Source of the DNA: Schizosaccharomyces osmophilus
Taxonomy: Eukaryota > Ascomycota > Schizosaccharomycetes > Schizosaccharomycetales > Schizosaccharomycetaceae
Direction of reading: 5' to 3'
DNA length: 64,000 bases
NCBI RefSeq assembly: GCF_027921745.1
Contig: NC_079238.1
Coordinates: 4,836,001-4,900,000, forward strand
In this document: positions 12,037 to 22,656 of the stretch, in pieces
How positions within the stretch are numbered: the stretch's first letter is position 1
Layout of the letters: every line of letters begins with the position of its first letter
The notes under the pieces: model-generated
The model's input: only the letters and a program-made list of their open reading frames with translations
What the model was told of the DNA's origin: nothing
The model's database searches: none
Made by a program: the position numbers and the translations under genes

Positions 12037-14055
12037 TTATTTTACAGCGTTCAAAAAGTTCCATGAAACAATGGAAGCTAATTGAATTCGGATATCCCTG
12101 ACAAGCTTAGAGTCCGATATATTCCTTTCATGGTCTTCCAAGCAAGCAATGCAGTCAAATGCGCTTGCCAAAGAAATCGTTTGATGATTCTTTGTATTTC
12201 TAGTAAATTCAAGCAACTCCTTCAAGAGTTTTTCTTGATAAAAATTAGGAGAATTAATCATTTTTAATACCCCGATAAGCAATTCACCTGCTTGACGAGA
12301 ATCTTCGCTTTCTTTACAAAGAAAGTATTGATGAATAGCAGCGGCAGGAGAAAGAATAGAAGCCAATGTTGAAGCACATATGCGAGGAGAGCTCAGCAAA
12401 TCATATAAAGTCTCGTCTTCTGCAGCATCTATTGGATTTTGGTTTTCGAGACAGAGATTAAAAATTTCCCAAGTTACTCTGTTCATTGTAGTATAATCAC
12501 AAGCCTTGTCTAATATAATCAATGCTTCACCATAAGCACCCTCTGCAATTAGGTTCGTTGCCCAATGAGACATAACGCTTTGTGCTTCTACCTGTAGATC
12601 CAATTCATGGCATATAGTTAAAGCTTCATCTTTTTCAACAATATTATGTAACGGGACTCTGGAAATTAAGGATTTTATGCGCTGATGTCCGTAACCCGGA
12701 ACATGCTTCCAGTAGGCGAAAGCAACCTGCCAAATACCCTTTGTTTCCAAGATAGTTTCACCGTATTCAAGTAAGAGATGTTCGCGGAGGGTCACGGGGA
12801 GCTCTTCTGTGAAATATTCCTTAATATATCCGGTTTTATGTAAAAAATCAGCCAAGTGAACAGCGAAACCGACATCCAACATGTAAGAATGTTGAATAGC
12901 ATCCAATGGTTGATTGTTGCACAATGCAACGCAAAGCTTTTCAAATTCCAAAGTAGAGTCTCCATAAAAATGTGAGTCTTGTGCAGTTGACATTTGATAC
13001 AAAATAGATACTTGGGCTGGGTTTTTACAATCCAAAGGATCATACAAAAATGCTAAAGCAGAAAAGTACTCTTGCCAGTAACTACAATTCGCTTTAATTT
13101 CCTCCTTGTTACCACTAAGAATGTTTAACAAAGAAAGTAAACTTTGTTGAACCTCAGTTGGTATATCACCACGATTCATTATAGTTTGACGGAGATGTGC
13201 TATCCGCGAACGCCAAACTTTCCATCGTTTCTCAAAATCAAAGGTTGATCGAATGGACTTTTGATGCAGGCATGGGCAATACTTCAAAATATCTACAAGA
13301 TCACTTATCGTGTTTTCCAGAGTAGGTAATTCCTTGACCAATGCTGAAGACTCTAAACAAGAAATAGTTTGTTGAAATAGGCCGCGGATTGCAGTCTTGT
13401 TCACATAAAACCAAAAGGAAGGGTGTTGAAAAGGAATACGGTAGGTCATGATTTCCAGTCCATCTTCAGCTATGGGTTGAGGGTCGTAAGAGTTAACCCA
13501 GTCCATGATAGCTGTTGCTAGAGTGTATGGAGAGGAAGAAGGAAAATAAATTGCCTCCGCGCAACGCCATGCAGATTCAATTTCCCAGAGAGTATCCAGA
13601 GAAGGCTGGAGCTCTTTCTGTCCATTGTTAATTTGGGTTTGAAAGCATTCTAAGACTTGATTAATCTTTGATCGAAATAAAGAGCTAATTTTTCCATAAA
13701 ACTGAACGAGTACCAATTGGTTCAATTCATCATTCATGGTAGGCTTCAAAGAAACGTCTTGCAATTCTTCCCACAATTCGTACCATGAAATCAATAATTC
13801 TGTAGGCTCAATCAGCGGAGAAGGTTGTTGAATTTCATAAATGTTTCCTTCTGCTTCTTCAAAAGGGCCTGAAGATTTTGCATCATCTAAAGTCGACTGC
13901 TTGCTTGTAATAAAAGTAGATCCTCTGAGGGTATATGGATGCAAAGTAAATCCCGCAGTACGTTCATTTGATGACCAAGTAGAGAGATTGCCGGATTCTA
14001 TGGGAGCATCCTCAAAGTGGTAAATAGTATTAATAGCGTCCTCAGGTGTATTCAT
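12037..14055 (-). CDS. nup85: Nucleoporin Nup85 (Y-complex)
   Basis: 672 aa in one exon from a clear ATG, close to the roughly 675 aa of S. pombe Nup85. The protein is almost entirely helical with no low-complexity FG repeats, as expected for the alpha-solenoid scaffold of the Nup107-160 (Y) complex. Recognisable stretches include the central helical repeats (ITYRIPFQHPSFWFYVN-like) and the region around LREHLLLEYGETILETKGIW, a conserved Nup85 crown-type helix pair. The call depends on size, fold-like composition and its place beside krs1. It belongs to a fast-evolving family, so an HMM comparison would be a useful confirmation. Confidence 0.82.
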   Translation of the reverse strand: MNTPEDAINTIYHFEDAPIESGNLSTWSSNERTAGFTLHPYTLRGSTFITSKQSTLDDAKSSGPFEEAEGNIYEIQQPSPLIEPTELLISWYELWEELQDVSLKPTMNDELNQLVLVQFYGKISSLFRSKINQVLECFQTQINNGQKELQPSLDTLWEIESAWRCAEAIYFPSSSPYTLATAIMDWVNSYDPQPIAEDGLEIMTYRIPFQHPSFWFYVNKTAIRGLFQQTISCLESSALVKELPTLENTISDLVDILKYCPCLHQKSIRSTFDFEKRWKVWRSRIAHLRQTIMNRGDIPTEVQQSLLSLLNILSGNKEEIKANCSYWQEYFSALAFLYDPLDCKNPAQVSILYQMSTAQDSHFYGDSTLEFEKLCVALCNNQPLDAIQHSYMLDVGFAVHLADFLHKTGYIKEYFTEELPVTLREHLLLEYGETILETKGIWQVAFAYWKHVPGYGHQRIKSLISRVPLHNIVEKDEALTICHELDLQVEAQSVMSHWATNLIAEGAYGEALIILDKACDYTTMNRVTWEIFNLCLENQNPIDAAEDETLYDLLSSPRICASTLASILSPAAAIHQYFLCKESEDSRQAGELLIGVLKMINSPNFYQEKLLKELLEFTRNTKNHQTISLASAFDCIACLEDHERNISDSKLVRDIRIQLASIVSWNFLNAVK

Positions 14056-15494
14056 AATTCTTTACACGTGTGTTTTGGAACGTCAACTCGAGAGGAAAAA
14101 ATAAAAATGATGGTTGGAAAAATAATATAAAACGATCAATTCATGAAAGCCAGATGAATCGTGAAATAACGAAATGAAAAACAAGAAAGTGCCTTTAGGC
14201 CAGGAGGAAGGGTTTCCAAAAAACTTAGTACTGTTCTCTATAATATTATAAAGAACTGCAAAAAAGAAAAGATGATGGACTCACAAACGAGGCTAGAAGC
14301 AAGTGTTCAAAGTGCAGTAGGAAAAGAGTTGTTACGTGGAGCTAGTAAAAGCAAAGCATGGACGAGACGCTGACCTAAAGTTTGGATTGGCAACCAGAAT
14401 CAGCTTGATAATAGTTTTAATTAGAAAAATAAGAAAAAAGTGAGTTGTTTTTGTTTTTTCTTTGCGTACGCTGATGTGGATATTTGTTTCGTTGGCTTTT
14501 ACGAACACTGACCGTTTAGTCTTCCTCTATTTCTTTGCGTCCTGTCTCCTACACACATAATGTAAATTTGATTGAATCGAACTAAAAGAAAAAACAATGG
14601 CCTATGCTTGTGAATTGATTTGATTGTTTGTTTCCAGATCCCATCATTGCCATGAAGTTTTTCAAGTTGAGGAAAGAAAATTCAATAATAATTACTTGCG
14701 AAAATCTAGGATCAGATCGCGAAGCAATTCTCTTGAGAAGAGAATGCAAGACTTGTTCAACAACTATGCGACCATTTAACCCGAGGTGAACGCGGTAAGG
14801 GAACCCGTATTTTTTAACCGTTTCAATTTCATTTTCAAAAGTTACAAAAAATGAAAAGGTATGCTTTCTACTGTTGTCTGTTAGCCCCTAGCTGCAATAG
14901 ATCTCATCCTTGCATGCGCTCGGTGTCTCACTAGACATTGAACAGTGAAGTCAGTGTCAATGTTTTACTCTTAAAAAATCTTTCATAAAAGGCAAAAGAA
15001 TGTCCCAACTCTTCATGCTCTTGTGATTTTGCACCAATCTAGTACCGCAAAAACGATGGAAAAGCAAAGTTCCAGCAATCACCTCAAACTAGTTCTAAAT
15101 CAGGAAAACTCTTTTTCTCTTCTTCTTTCGTACAGCAGCTTTATGAAGGAGTCGCATTGTGATGAATCAAAAAAAAAAAAAAAAAAACCGACATGCCATG
15201 TCATAACATCCAAGTAATCTTGATCAGATAAATTTAGCGAGTAATTCACAACAAGTGAATGAATCAGTGTCTCTGCACGTTTACTTCTGTATGAAAAACC
15301 AAGACCAATTTCCTTTTATTTTGTTTTGTTAAATAAATAAAAAATTTATTGGCATACAAGGAAAAGAGGTGGTATTGTTCATTAGATTGCGTAATTCGAA
15401 GAGAAGGCATCATTTGGTAAATTTTTTTACCAGGACTATAACTTTTTTTAGGGACTGCGCAAGTTTTCTTTTTGTTTCCTCTCTCCTTTCTTCT
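14056..15494. other. 1.4-kb gene-free stretch before the SSU1-like gene
   Basis: Long for this genome. It contains the nup85 promoter on its left and probably the promoter of the sulfite-pump gene on its right. Only short frames occur. A run of 19 A residues lies at 15169-15187. It coincides with one end of the apparent inversion discussed in the findings. No LTR, tRNA or repeat family was recognised. Confidence 0.5.
15169..15187 (+). repeat. A19 homopolymer tract
   Basis: Nineteen consecutive A residues in the gene-free region upstream of the SSU1-like gene. It is among the longest homopolymers in the window. No target-site duplication or retrotransposed sequence was evident next to it. Confidence 0.85.
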
Positions 15495-16751
15495 ATGGTT
15501 TGTTTTCCTTCTTACAAATTTCCCTTAGTTGGCTTTCGTACTGCTAGAATGAAATTAGGATCAGGCTTCTATAGATACTTGGTGCAAGATTACCAAAACA
15601 TATGGATGGTATCCATCATGGGTACTGCCATTTCTGCTAATATTTTGTATAGTTTTCCTTATAGTGCACAATGGCTGCGCATTTGTTCGTATATTATGTT
15701 TGGGTGCGCTCTAATAAGCTTTTTTCTTAACACAATCATCTTTTTCTTCAAATATGTCGTCTACAGATCGCATTTACCAAAGCGAAAGACGTTTTACAAT
15801 GTGGCCGATACTTTGTGTTTAGGTTGCTATGCTATGGGATTATCAAGTATTATTAATATGTTGTGCTATTTGAGTAACCCTTCATCCTCGCCGCAGAATT
15901 GGGTCAATTTCATTTATATTGTTTGGATCTTTAATATTGTGATGTCTTTTTATACCTCGTGGGTGATATTTTCGTTCGTGTTTACCAAACGAGTAAGCTT
16001 TCAGTTTTCTACCCTCTTGGGAAACATCGTACTTCCTTTCGTCCCGTTGACGGTTGCTTCTGCATCTGGCACCGTCGTACTTCAGACCTTTTGGTCTCGC
16101 TTGAGCCGCACAATTTTTTTAAATACCATCATCACATGCTATATTTGTTGGGCCAATGCCGTTTCGGTGGGCTTTTGTGTTATTGGTATCATCATATGGA
16201 GATTAATTTTCTACAAATATCCAGATAGTCCTGTTGCCTTTACCCAGTTTGTCCCTATTGGTGTGCTTGGTCAAGGTGCTTTTGGAATTATAATGCAGGC
16301 ACTAAATATCGAGACGTATGCACATAACTACCTGCAAAATATTTCGTCTATTCAAATTTATACCAATGTCCTGTTGATCATTTCAGGATTTGTATCTCTG
16401 TTTTTAATCTCTCTTGCCTATTTTCTTACTTTTGTCGCTTTCTTTGCTGTTTTCACTCATGGGGTGCGGCACGAGTTTACAGTTGTATGGTGGACTATTA
16501 CTTTCCCATTGGGTACTATGTCGATCTCTAATTCAAAGCTTGGTGAAGTAGCTCACCTGACCTTTTTCCGTGTGCTAGGTGCCATTTACGGTGTTGCCTG
16601 CATCCTAATTACCATTGTTTGTATATTTGGAAGCCTCTATTTGGGCGTCCTAAAGTTTCGCAGAGAGTTTTCTCAAGATAATCTAGACAACCCGTTACCT
16701 GCAGCTGTCAAACATGAGGTAAAAAGCTCTTCCAGCGGACACTCTTCCTAA
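15495..16751 (+). CDS. SSU1-type sulfite efflux pump (TDT family)
   Basis: 418 aa if translated from ATG 15495; a second in-frame ATG at 15549 (MKLGSGFYRYL) gives 400 aa and starts just before the conserved domain, so it is also plausible. About ten hydrophobic membrane segments follow. The first helices contain ILYSFPYSAQWLRICSYIMF, which closely resembles the equivalent region of S. cerevisiae Ssu1 as I remember it, and a GVLGQGAFGIIMQ segment matches the PMGQGSFG motif of the family. These plasma-membrane proteins export sulfite and belong to the tellurite-resistance/dicarboxylate (TDT) family that includes Mae1. In S. pombe the SSU1-like genes I recall are subtelomeric, not between nup85 and cnt5/rct1. 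The tail is short, hydrophilic and Ser-rich. Confidence 0.88.
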   Translation: MVCFPSYKFPLVGFRTARMKLGSGFYRYLVQDYQNIWMVSIMGTAISANILYSFPYSAQWLRICSYIMFGCALISFFLNTIIFFFKYVVYRSHLPKRKTFYNVADTLCLGCYAMGLSSIINMLCYLSNPSSSPQNWVNFIYIVWIFNIVMSFYTSWVIFSFVFTKRVSFQFSTLLGNIVLPFVPLTVASASGTVVLQTFWSRLSRTIFLNTIITCYICWANAVSVGFCVIGIIIWRLIFYKYPDSPVAFTQFVPIGVLGQGAFGIIMQALNIETYAHNYLQNISSIQIYTNVLLIISGFVSLFLISLAYFLTFVAFFAVFTHGVRHEFTVVWWTITFPLGTMSISNSKLGEVAHLTFFRVLGAIYGVACILITIVCIFGSLYLGVLKFRREFSQDNLDNPLPAAVKHEVKSSSSGHSS

Positions 16752-17459
16752 GTGCGTAAACTACAGGATTCCCTCTTGCTTTTCTACCAAAAACCAAAAC
16801 CTTCCTTTAGTCCTTTCAGGGCGAACGCTCTCCATAAGCTCCATATGTATTTGATGACTAAAACAAGGATGAAAAAGATTGACACAATCAAAAAGATCCA
16901 TCACGAAGTAGAGGTGGATTTGTTGTTGCAAAAGCACGGTTCTTTTTTTAGACCAAAGAACAAAACCTCTCCGTCTTTCTATTTGTTTATTTATATTTAT
17001 ATTAATAAAAATTCTAATTTTGAGGCTCTATTCATGTATTAAACAACGAACTAACCTAGTTACGATGCGTATACTAAATTTCCTCTTTTGTTTACATGAT
17101 AAACACGACATTAGTCTACTCATTTTCTTTGTTGATTACTGTAGTGAGAAAGACTAGCAAGTCGCTATATAAAATTCCGAGTCTGCATATTGTATGATAC
17201 CTGCTTTTCGTATTTCGTCCAGCCTCCTAATATTCACTCCAGTTTATTACTCACGTTTGCGATTTCAACTTTGCAACTCCCGTACTGATCTAAGAGTGAA
17301 TTAATTCTTTATTTAACTTAATTTCGTGTTCCCGTTGTCCAAAGTTTATTCCTTTGTTCACGTTTGTCGTTGATTTCACGTAACCTTTGAATTCGGTAGT
17401 GTTCTGCCACAAGAAAAACACAATTGAGGTGTTTGTAGCTTGGATACGTTGTTTATATC
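16752..17459. other. SSU1-like gene to cnt5 gap
   Basis: About 700 bp containing the 3' region of the transporter and the cnt5 promoter. AT-rich, pyrimidine-rich towards cnt5. No gene or repeat recognised. Confidence 0.5.
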
Positions 17460-20146
17460 ATGGCTGAATATAATGCGTCAGTTCCAGCTCAACGATGTAC
17501 GTGTCCATATACTTACAATAATGGATTATCCTCGTTTACTAACGTATACTTGCTTTAGTCAATATTCAGTCTTTGAAGTTTACCTCTCATGATGGCAATG
17601 AAGTATTAAATGTTCAGTCGTCAGAATCTTCCTTTTTTAGCTCAAAGTACCGGTATTCGCGCACGAGTCATGAACCGGTAGAGTTCATTCAAGTTCGCGA
17701 AGAAGAAGGGCCCATGGTAAAAATTATGGAAGAAGAGGGTCTTCAGATTTCTTTCGAACTGATTGTACGTTCTTCTGAAACGAAACGCGACCTTACAAAC
17801 TTAACTTGTATTCATGGTTCCTCCCCGCAAGAAATAGACAGACTCATAACGCGCGAGTTTTCAACAGATGCAAATTTCCAAAACCATCATCAAGTGAATT
17901 TGGTTGGTAATGTTTCCTTCACTCCAAATGAAGATGAGCGATTGATTGAATGGAATTGGCAGTACAGCCCTTATAATTCCCTTTATTATTACAGCAGCGG
18001 ATGCCCTAATTACATATGTTTTGCCGAATATGATAAACGCTTGAATCGCCTCGTACCTTTGCAAACCTTTCAATTTTGGTTAGTAGAATCTGAACAAGAT
18101 TCTCCACCAGCGACACCAAGTTTTACCCTGCGACTTGCCGAAGATGGCACGACCAGTCCAGAAGTACCTGAACAGCATTCATTGCTGACTGCCGCTGAAC
18201 AAAATCCAATCCAATCACCTCCACTGTCTAATGTAAATCCGGCCACTAGAGAAGTCGATCAAACAGAACCAGAAGACGGCCCCCTTTTCCGAGCTACAAT
18301 CCTAAATTTTGAGAGAACGACGCACGAAATGCGAATGGCCATGAAAAAATTAATAAAACGTGCTGAACAATTAGCTCAATCCCATGGAATGTTGTTCATG
18401 TGTCATAAGGAATTTGTTGGTGCCTTTGAAAGAGCAGCAAAGATCAATCCACCAGCCTTTAAACCATTCTTAGACTATTATTATCACTGTTGTGCCAAAT
18501 CAATGGATAATCTTCATATTGATCGAGCTCATTTGTTGAGGAACTCGTTAATAGAACCTCTTCGAAGGATTTATGACAATGATATTAAGAATGCATACTC
18601 TAAAAAGAAAGATTTTGAGGAAACAAGTCGTGATTACTATACCTCTTTAACTCGTTGGCTATCGAAAAGTGAAAAGGTTTCTTCTGCTGACAAAGCCAAA
18701 GAGTCAAAGTTTTCAGCAAAAAGAAGGGACTTTGAGCTTTCAAGATTCGACTACTACTCTTATATGCAGGACATTAATGGAGGAAGAAAAGGTCAGGAAG
18801 TTTTGTCTGCACTCACCTCGTTTGCTGCCAGCGACTACAACTTGATTCATTCTTCTATGGCAGAAATAGATTCATCTCGACCAAACATTATAATGCTTCA
18901 GGACGTCGTCAATGAAGCCAATAAGGAGTTTTTGTTACTGCGAGCTGAGCGTGAAGAAAGAAGGAGACTTTTAGAAACGAGTAGTCGTGAGTTGGATGAT
19001 CAAGATGCAGAAATTGCGGCTCAGGCTTACCGAGCAAAAATAGGTCAAGATACCTCTGCCAAACAAGGCCTTTTATTGGCTTTTTCAAAACCCAATAGTG
19101 AATTACAGATGGTGTCAAAAGCCGGGTGGCATAAATATTGGGTTGTCTTGGATCATGGTAAAATTTGCGAATATTCTAACTGGAAACAATCGTTAGAACT
19201 TCATGAGGAGCCTATAGATTTATTAATGGCAACAGTACGGATTCCGCAGTCTTTTCCAAGAAAATTTTGTTTTGAGTTAATCACTCCTCAGTTACGTCGG
19301 GTCTATCAGGCTACTTCCAAGACAGAGATGCATTCTTGGGTTGAAGCCATACAATACGCTATAAGCGAGAGTATTTCACTCAAGGGAAGAAGGCACTCTG
19401 CTTCCGAGGATTCCACCTACAATAAGTGTGAATCAACGTCTACGATTAGTAAAGCTTTGCAGCGGGTTGCTTCGGTGACTTCTCCTGGACGATACAGCGG
19501 TAGTGGAGGAGACTCAAAGGATAAAAAATCACAAAAACCGATTTCCCTATCAAAGGCGGTCAAAGAATTGCAAATCAGCGACCAATACTGTGCTGATTGT
19601 CACTCTACTTCGCGAGTGGAATGGTGTGCTATTAATTTTCCAGCTGTATTGTGTATCGATTGTTCAGGAATCCATAGATCTTTAGGGACACATGTGTCAA
19701 AGGTGAGATCACTAGATTTGGACAAGCTGTCGGCGGAGACAGTTGAATTGCTACGAGCGACTGGAAATCAAATGATAAACGAAATTTACGAAGCTGGACT
19801 TGGTGAACCGAATGCGAAAACAATAGAAACCCACGAGGAAAGGGCGTCTTTTATTAAAGATAAATATATACAAAAGCTTTATTTCCGGTCTATATTGGAA
19901 CCAGATGTAAACATTGCATTCTTCAATGCTATTGAAAGAGGGGATCTGAAAAAAGTAATTCAATGCATCGGACAAGATGCAGATGTTAATTATCGGTCAG
20001 CGATCGTTGAATCCCTTCAAAAAGGCAACTATTTAATTGCCGAATTGTTGAGTTTGAATGGTGCGTCTTTAAACTTTAATGAAGCTACCATGGATACGCT
20101 TCCAGCGCGGGCGCAAGCGTACCTTATGAGTAGATGGACGAACTAA
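17460..20146 (+). CDS. cnt5: Centaurin-type ArfGAP Cnt5
   Basis: Two exons, 17460-17496 and 17559-20146, separated by a 62-nt intron with donor GTACGTG, branch TTTACTAAC and acceptor CTTTAG. The first exon gives MAEYNASVPAQR and the whole protein is 874 aa, near the 870 aa of S. pombe Cnt5. Domains in order: an N-terminal region (residues 1-240), a helical BAR-like region (about 245-480), a PH domain (about 510-615), an ArfGAP zinc finger with its first Cys near residue 690 (CADCHST then CIDCSGIHRSLG, including the catalytic Arg after GIH), and C-terminal ankyrin-like repeats. It would act on Arf GTPases at membranes; S. pombe Cnt5 binds phosphatidylserine and supports cell integrity. Confidence 0.93.
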
Positions 20147-20423
20147 TCCATATTAGAGATAATCTTGTTCTCGTTGTTTATGGGTATAGTCTTAATTTCT
20201 GATGAATAATATAATGTTGACAAGACATGTTAGCTTTGGATAAGCTAGTAAATATTTACAAAGCACAATAGAAAGCTGTACAGCTATAAAAACTTGCTTA
20301 CATTTTCGTTATGCATTCTTACTAAAATATAAAACACCATAAATGACCAATTATTGAAATTTACCTTGGTGGAGAATTGACTGTATTGAAAATTTTGTTA
20401 CGCGATTATGAACGACAAACACT

Positions 20424-20929
20424 CTAGTCTTGGTTCTTGGCCTTTCTCTTAGCAAGACGCTTGCCAGTACCGAAGACCTTCTTGCCTCTGTTCTTACGTT
20501 GCTTGCGTTGTTGACGGGCAACCTTTTCAATGGGTTGAGCTTGACCGACACGGACGAGACGGTAATGAGGCTCAAACTTCTTCATAGCCTCATTGGAGTC
20601 GTAGATCAAAGCAAAACCAGTAGATCTGCCACCACCAAATTGAGTACGAAGACCAAAGGCAGTGATGCTGTCAGCTTCAGCCTTGTACATTTGAGCCAAC
20701 TTTTCGCGAAGTTCATTCTTGGAAAGGTTGGCCTTACCAGGATGAAGGATGTCGACGACCTGTTATAGTTAGCTCTTAATGTTCTTCCTTCCATATTACA
20801 TTCACTTGATTTCCTTTTGTTCTAGTCGAATTTCAAGCGCTGTAACTTGCTGTAACTTACCATCTGCTTTCTTTGAAGCAAGCGGTTAGTCATAAACTTG
20901 CGAGTTCTGATTGTCACGGCCTCACTCAT
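20424..20929 (-). CDS. rps24: 40S ribosomal protein eS24
   Basis: Two exons on the minus strand, 20929-20861 and 20759-20424, around a 101-nt intron (20760-20860; donor GTAAGT, branch GCTAACT, acceptor AACAG). Exon 1 encodes [20 protein letters not shown]; exon 2 resumes with [20 protein letters not shown]. The product is 134 aa, the usual length for fungal eS24, ending in a basic tail. It is a structural protein of the small subunit. An exact HomolD box lies 79 bp upstream, in the spacer shared with the divergent sib3 gene. Confidence 0.97.
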
Positions 20930-21365
20930 TTTAGCAACTTGTGGTGACTGATGGTGGTAAAGAAAGGAAATCTAGTCGAGTACAGGATTTTGCTTGGAGG
21001 GAGAAACTGTGACTGTTTTTTTGGTTAAAACCCTTTTTAACATGGTTCGGCATACCGCGGTAAATGCTTTCCATATAAGTTCGTTAGATCTCGGTACAAT
21101 ACAATTCCTTTATCTGATCAATCTGCGACGTGTAAAACTCATCGCTTCCGTAGTCTGTAAACAAACTAGAGCCATTACGTGCCAAGTCATAAGGCATTTG
21201 ATTTTACATCTATTGCTGTTTTATTATTTGGAAAACATAAAATATCCTTTGTCATTTCTTGCTGTCTGTTTTTTTTGCGATTTGCTTTTGTGAAGAAGAC
21301 GTCCTAAATACGCGTTTTATCGTAAGAATCACTGATATCAAGATCAAAACTGCTTTTTGTTCATC
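20930..21365. other. Divergent rps24/sib3 promoter region
   Basis: 436 bp between two genes read away from each other. It contains the rps24 HomolD box (21008-21015), one AGATAA/TTATCT GATA-type site (21110-21115) and one ACGCGT (21310-21315). No ORF of interest. Confidence 0.6.
21008..21015 (-). promoter_or_regulatory. HomolD box of rps24
   Basis: The plus strand reads TGTGACTG, so the gene strand reads CAGTCACA, the exact HomolD consensus that replaces TATA in S. pombe ribosomal protein promoters. It lies 79 bp upstream of the rps24 ATG. A second near-match (CAGTCACC) at 20942-20949 is too close to the ATG to be the main element. Confidence 0.8.
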
Positions 21366-22370
21366 ATGTCGCAAACCATTTGGTCAAATTCAATGCCTTT
21401 TCGATTGACGAACCTTCAAGGATCAAATGCCGTGTTGGAGCACGATGAACGACGTCTTTACTTGACTCGTCGAGAAGATTCGAATTTGTGGGAAGTATAC
21501 TTAAAGAACTTTGAGGACGTTGAAGTAGATGAAATTGTTCAGTTGGCTTTTCAGGCCATTTTCACTACGCTTCCTATCATCAAGGGTGAAGTCACCTTGA
21601 AATGGGAACCTTTAGCTTCCTATAAAGGAAAACTGACTCTTCCTGTATTCTTCAACGAAGAACAGGGATGTATCAGCACTGATCGTATGGCGTTTTGGCA
21701 AATTGCTACTCCTTGGATCACCAACAAACAACCTGAATGGCCCTTGTCTTATCTACCAAACCAAAAAATCCGTCGTCCTAATGCACCAAAGCCTGGAACC
21801 ATCTTGTATGAGCGTTTCATTCCTAGTTTAAATGAGACGTTGTCATTTGTTGCCTTAGACATTGATCAACATTTACAATACTTCCACGAATGGCAAAATA
21901 ACCCTCGTGTTAGCCATTTCTGGACTGAAACCGGAAATTGGGATCAACATCGTGATTACCTTCTCAAGCTACAAAGTGATCCACATGCGTACGCTGTCAT
22001 CGGCTGCTTTAACGAGCAACCGTTTGGCTACTTTGAGGTTTACTGGGTTCCAGAGGACCGAATCGCTCCCTTTGCCCAGCCTTGGCATACACATGATCGC
22101 GGGTTTCATGCCCTTGTAGGCAATGAACATTTCCGCGGTCCTCATCGTGTTCCTGTCTGGTTATCCAGTATTACCCATATGCTCTTCTTGGATGACTCTC
22201 GAACCCAACGTATTCTCCTTGAGCCCAGAAACGATAACAAAAAGTTTATTGATTACCTTATTGCTGAGAACTACTGTAAGCGTCTCGAATTTGACTTTCC
22301 TCATAAACGAGCTGCTTTCATGGAAATCACTCGCACAATGTTCTTTTCTTGCCTTGGTCCCCGTATTTAA
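21366..22370 (+). CDS. sib3: N5-hydroxyornithine acetyltransferase Sib3 (siderophore synthesis)
   Basis: 334 aa from the ATG at 21366; the frame is open three codons further without an ATG. The C-terminal half is a GNAT-type acyltransferase of the IucB/AlcB siderophore family. Conserved stretches are the ERFIPSLNETLSFVALD strand, HLQYFHEWQNNPRVSHFW, the GCFNEQPFGYFEVYW core, and RVPVWLSSITHMLFLDD...TQRILLEPRNDN. The enzyme acetylates N5-hydroxyornithine for ferrichrome assembly. In S. pombe such genes are repressed by the GATA factor Fep1 when iron is plentiful; one AGATAA site occurs 251 bp upstream, but that alone is weak evidence. It shares its promoter region with rps24. Confidence 0.93.
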   Translation: MSQTIWSNSMPFRLTNLQGSNAVLEHDERRLYLTRREDSNLWEVYLKNFEDVEVDEIVQLAFQAIFTTLPIIKGEVTLKWEPLASYKGKLTLPVFFNEEQGCISTDRMAFWQIATPWITNKQPEWPLSYLPNQKIRRPNAPKPGTILYERFIPSLNETLSFVALDIDQHLQYFHEWQNNPRVSHFWTETGNWDQHRDYLLKLQSDPHAYAVIGCFNEQPFGYFEVYWVPEDRIAPFAQPWHTHDRGFHALVGNEHFRGPHRVPVWLSSITHMLFLDDSRTQRILLEPRNDNKKFIDYLIAENYCKRLEFDFPHKRAAFMEITRTMFFSCLGPRI

Positions 22371-22656
22371 CGGCTCCTTCCTTTTTCATTGTAAACGACG
22401 TTCCAATCATCATTTGGAATTAAATAGAAATAGGATATTGTAGCATAGAAATCGAAATCATTCACGTTTCATCTGTTATTGACAAAAACAGCAGGCTGTA
22501 TTTCTTCCATATTTACAGCACATCTATGTCTATAGTTTACTGGTACTTAAATTTCACAAAACCCTGTCTAAATTGATGATTCATCCATAACCAAACCATA
22601 ATATCATTGATTCATTAGTTTAAAAAAAGGGCATTAGATATTCAGCTTTTTTAGTA

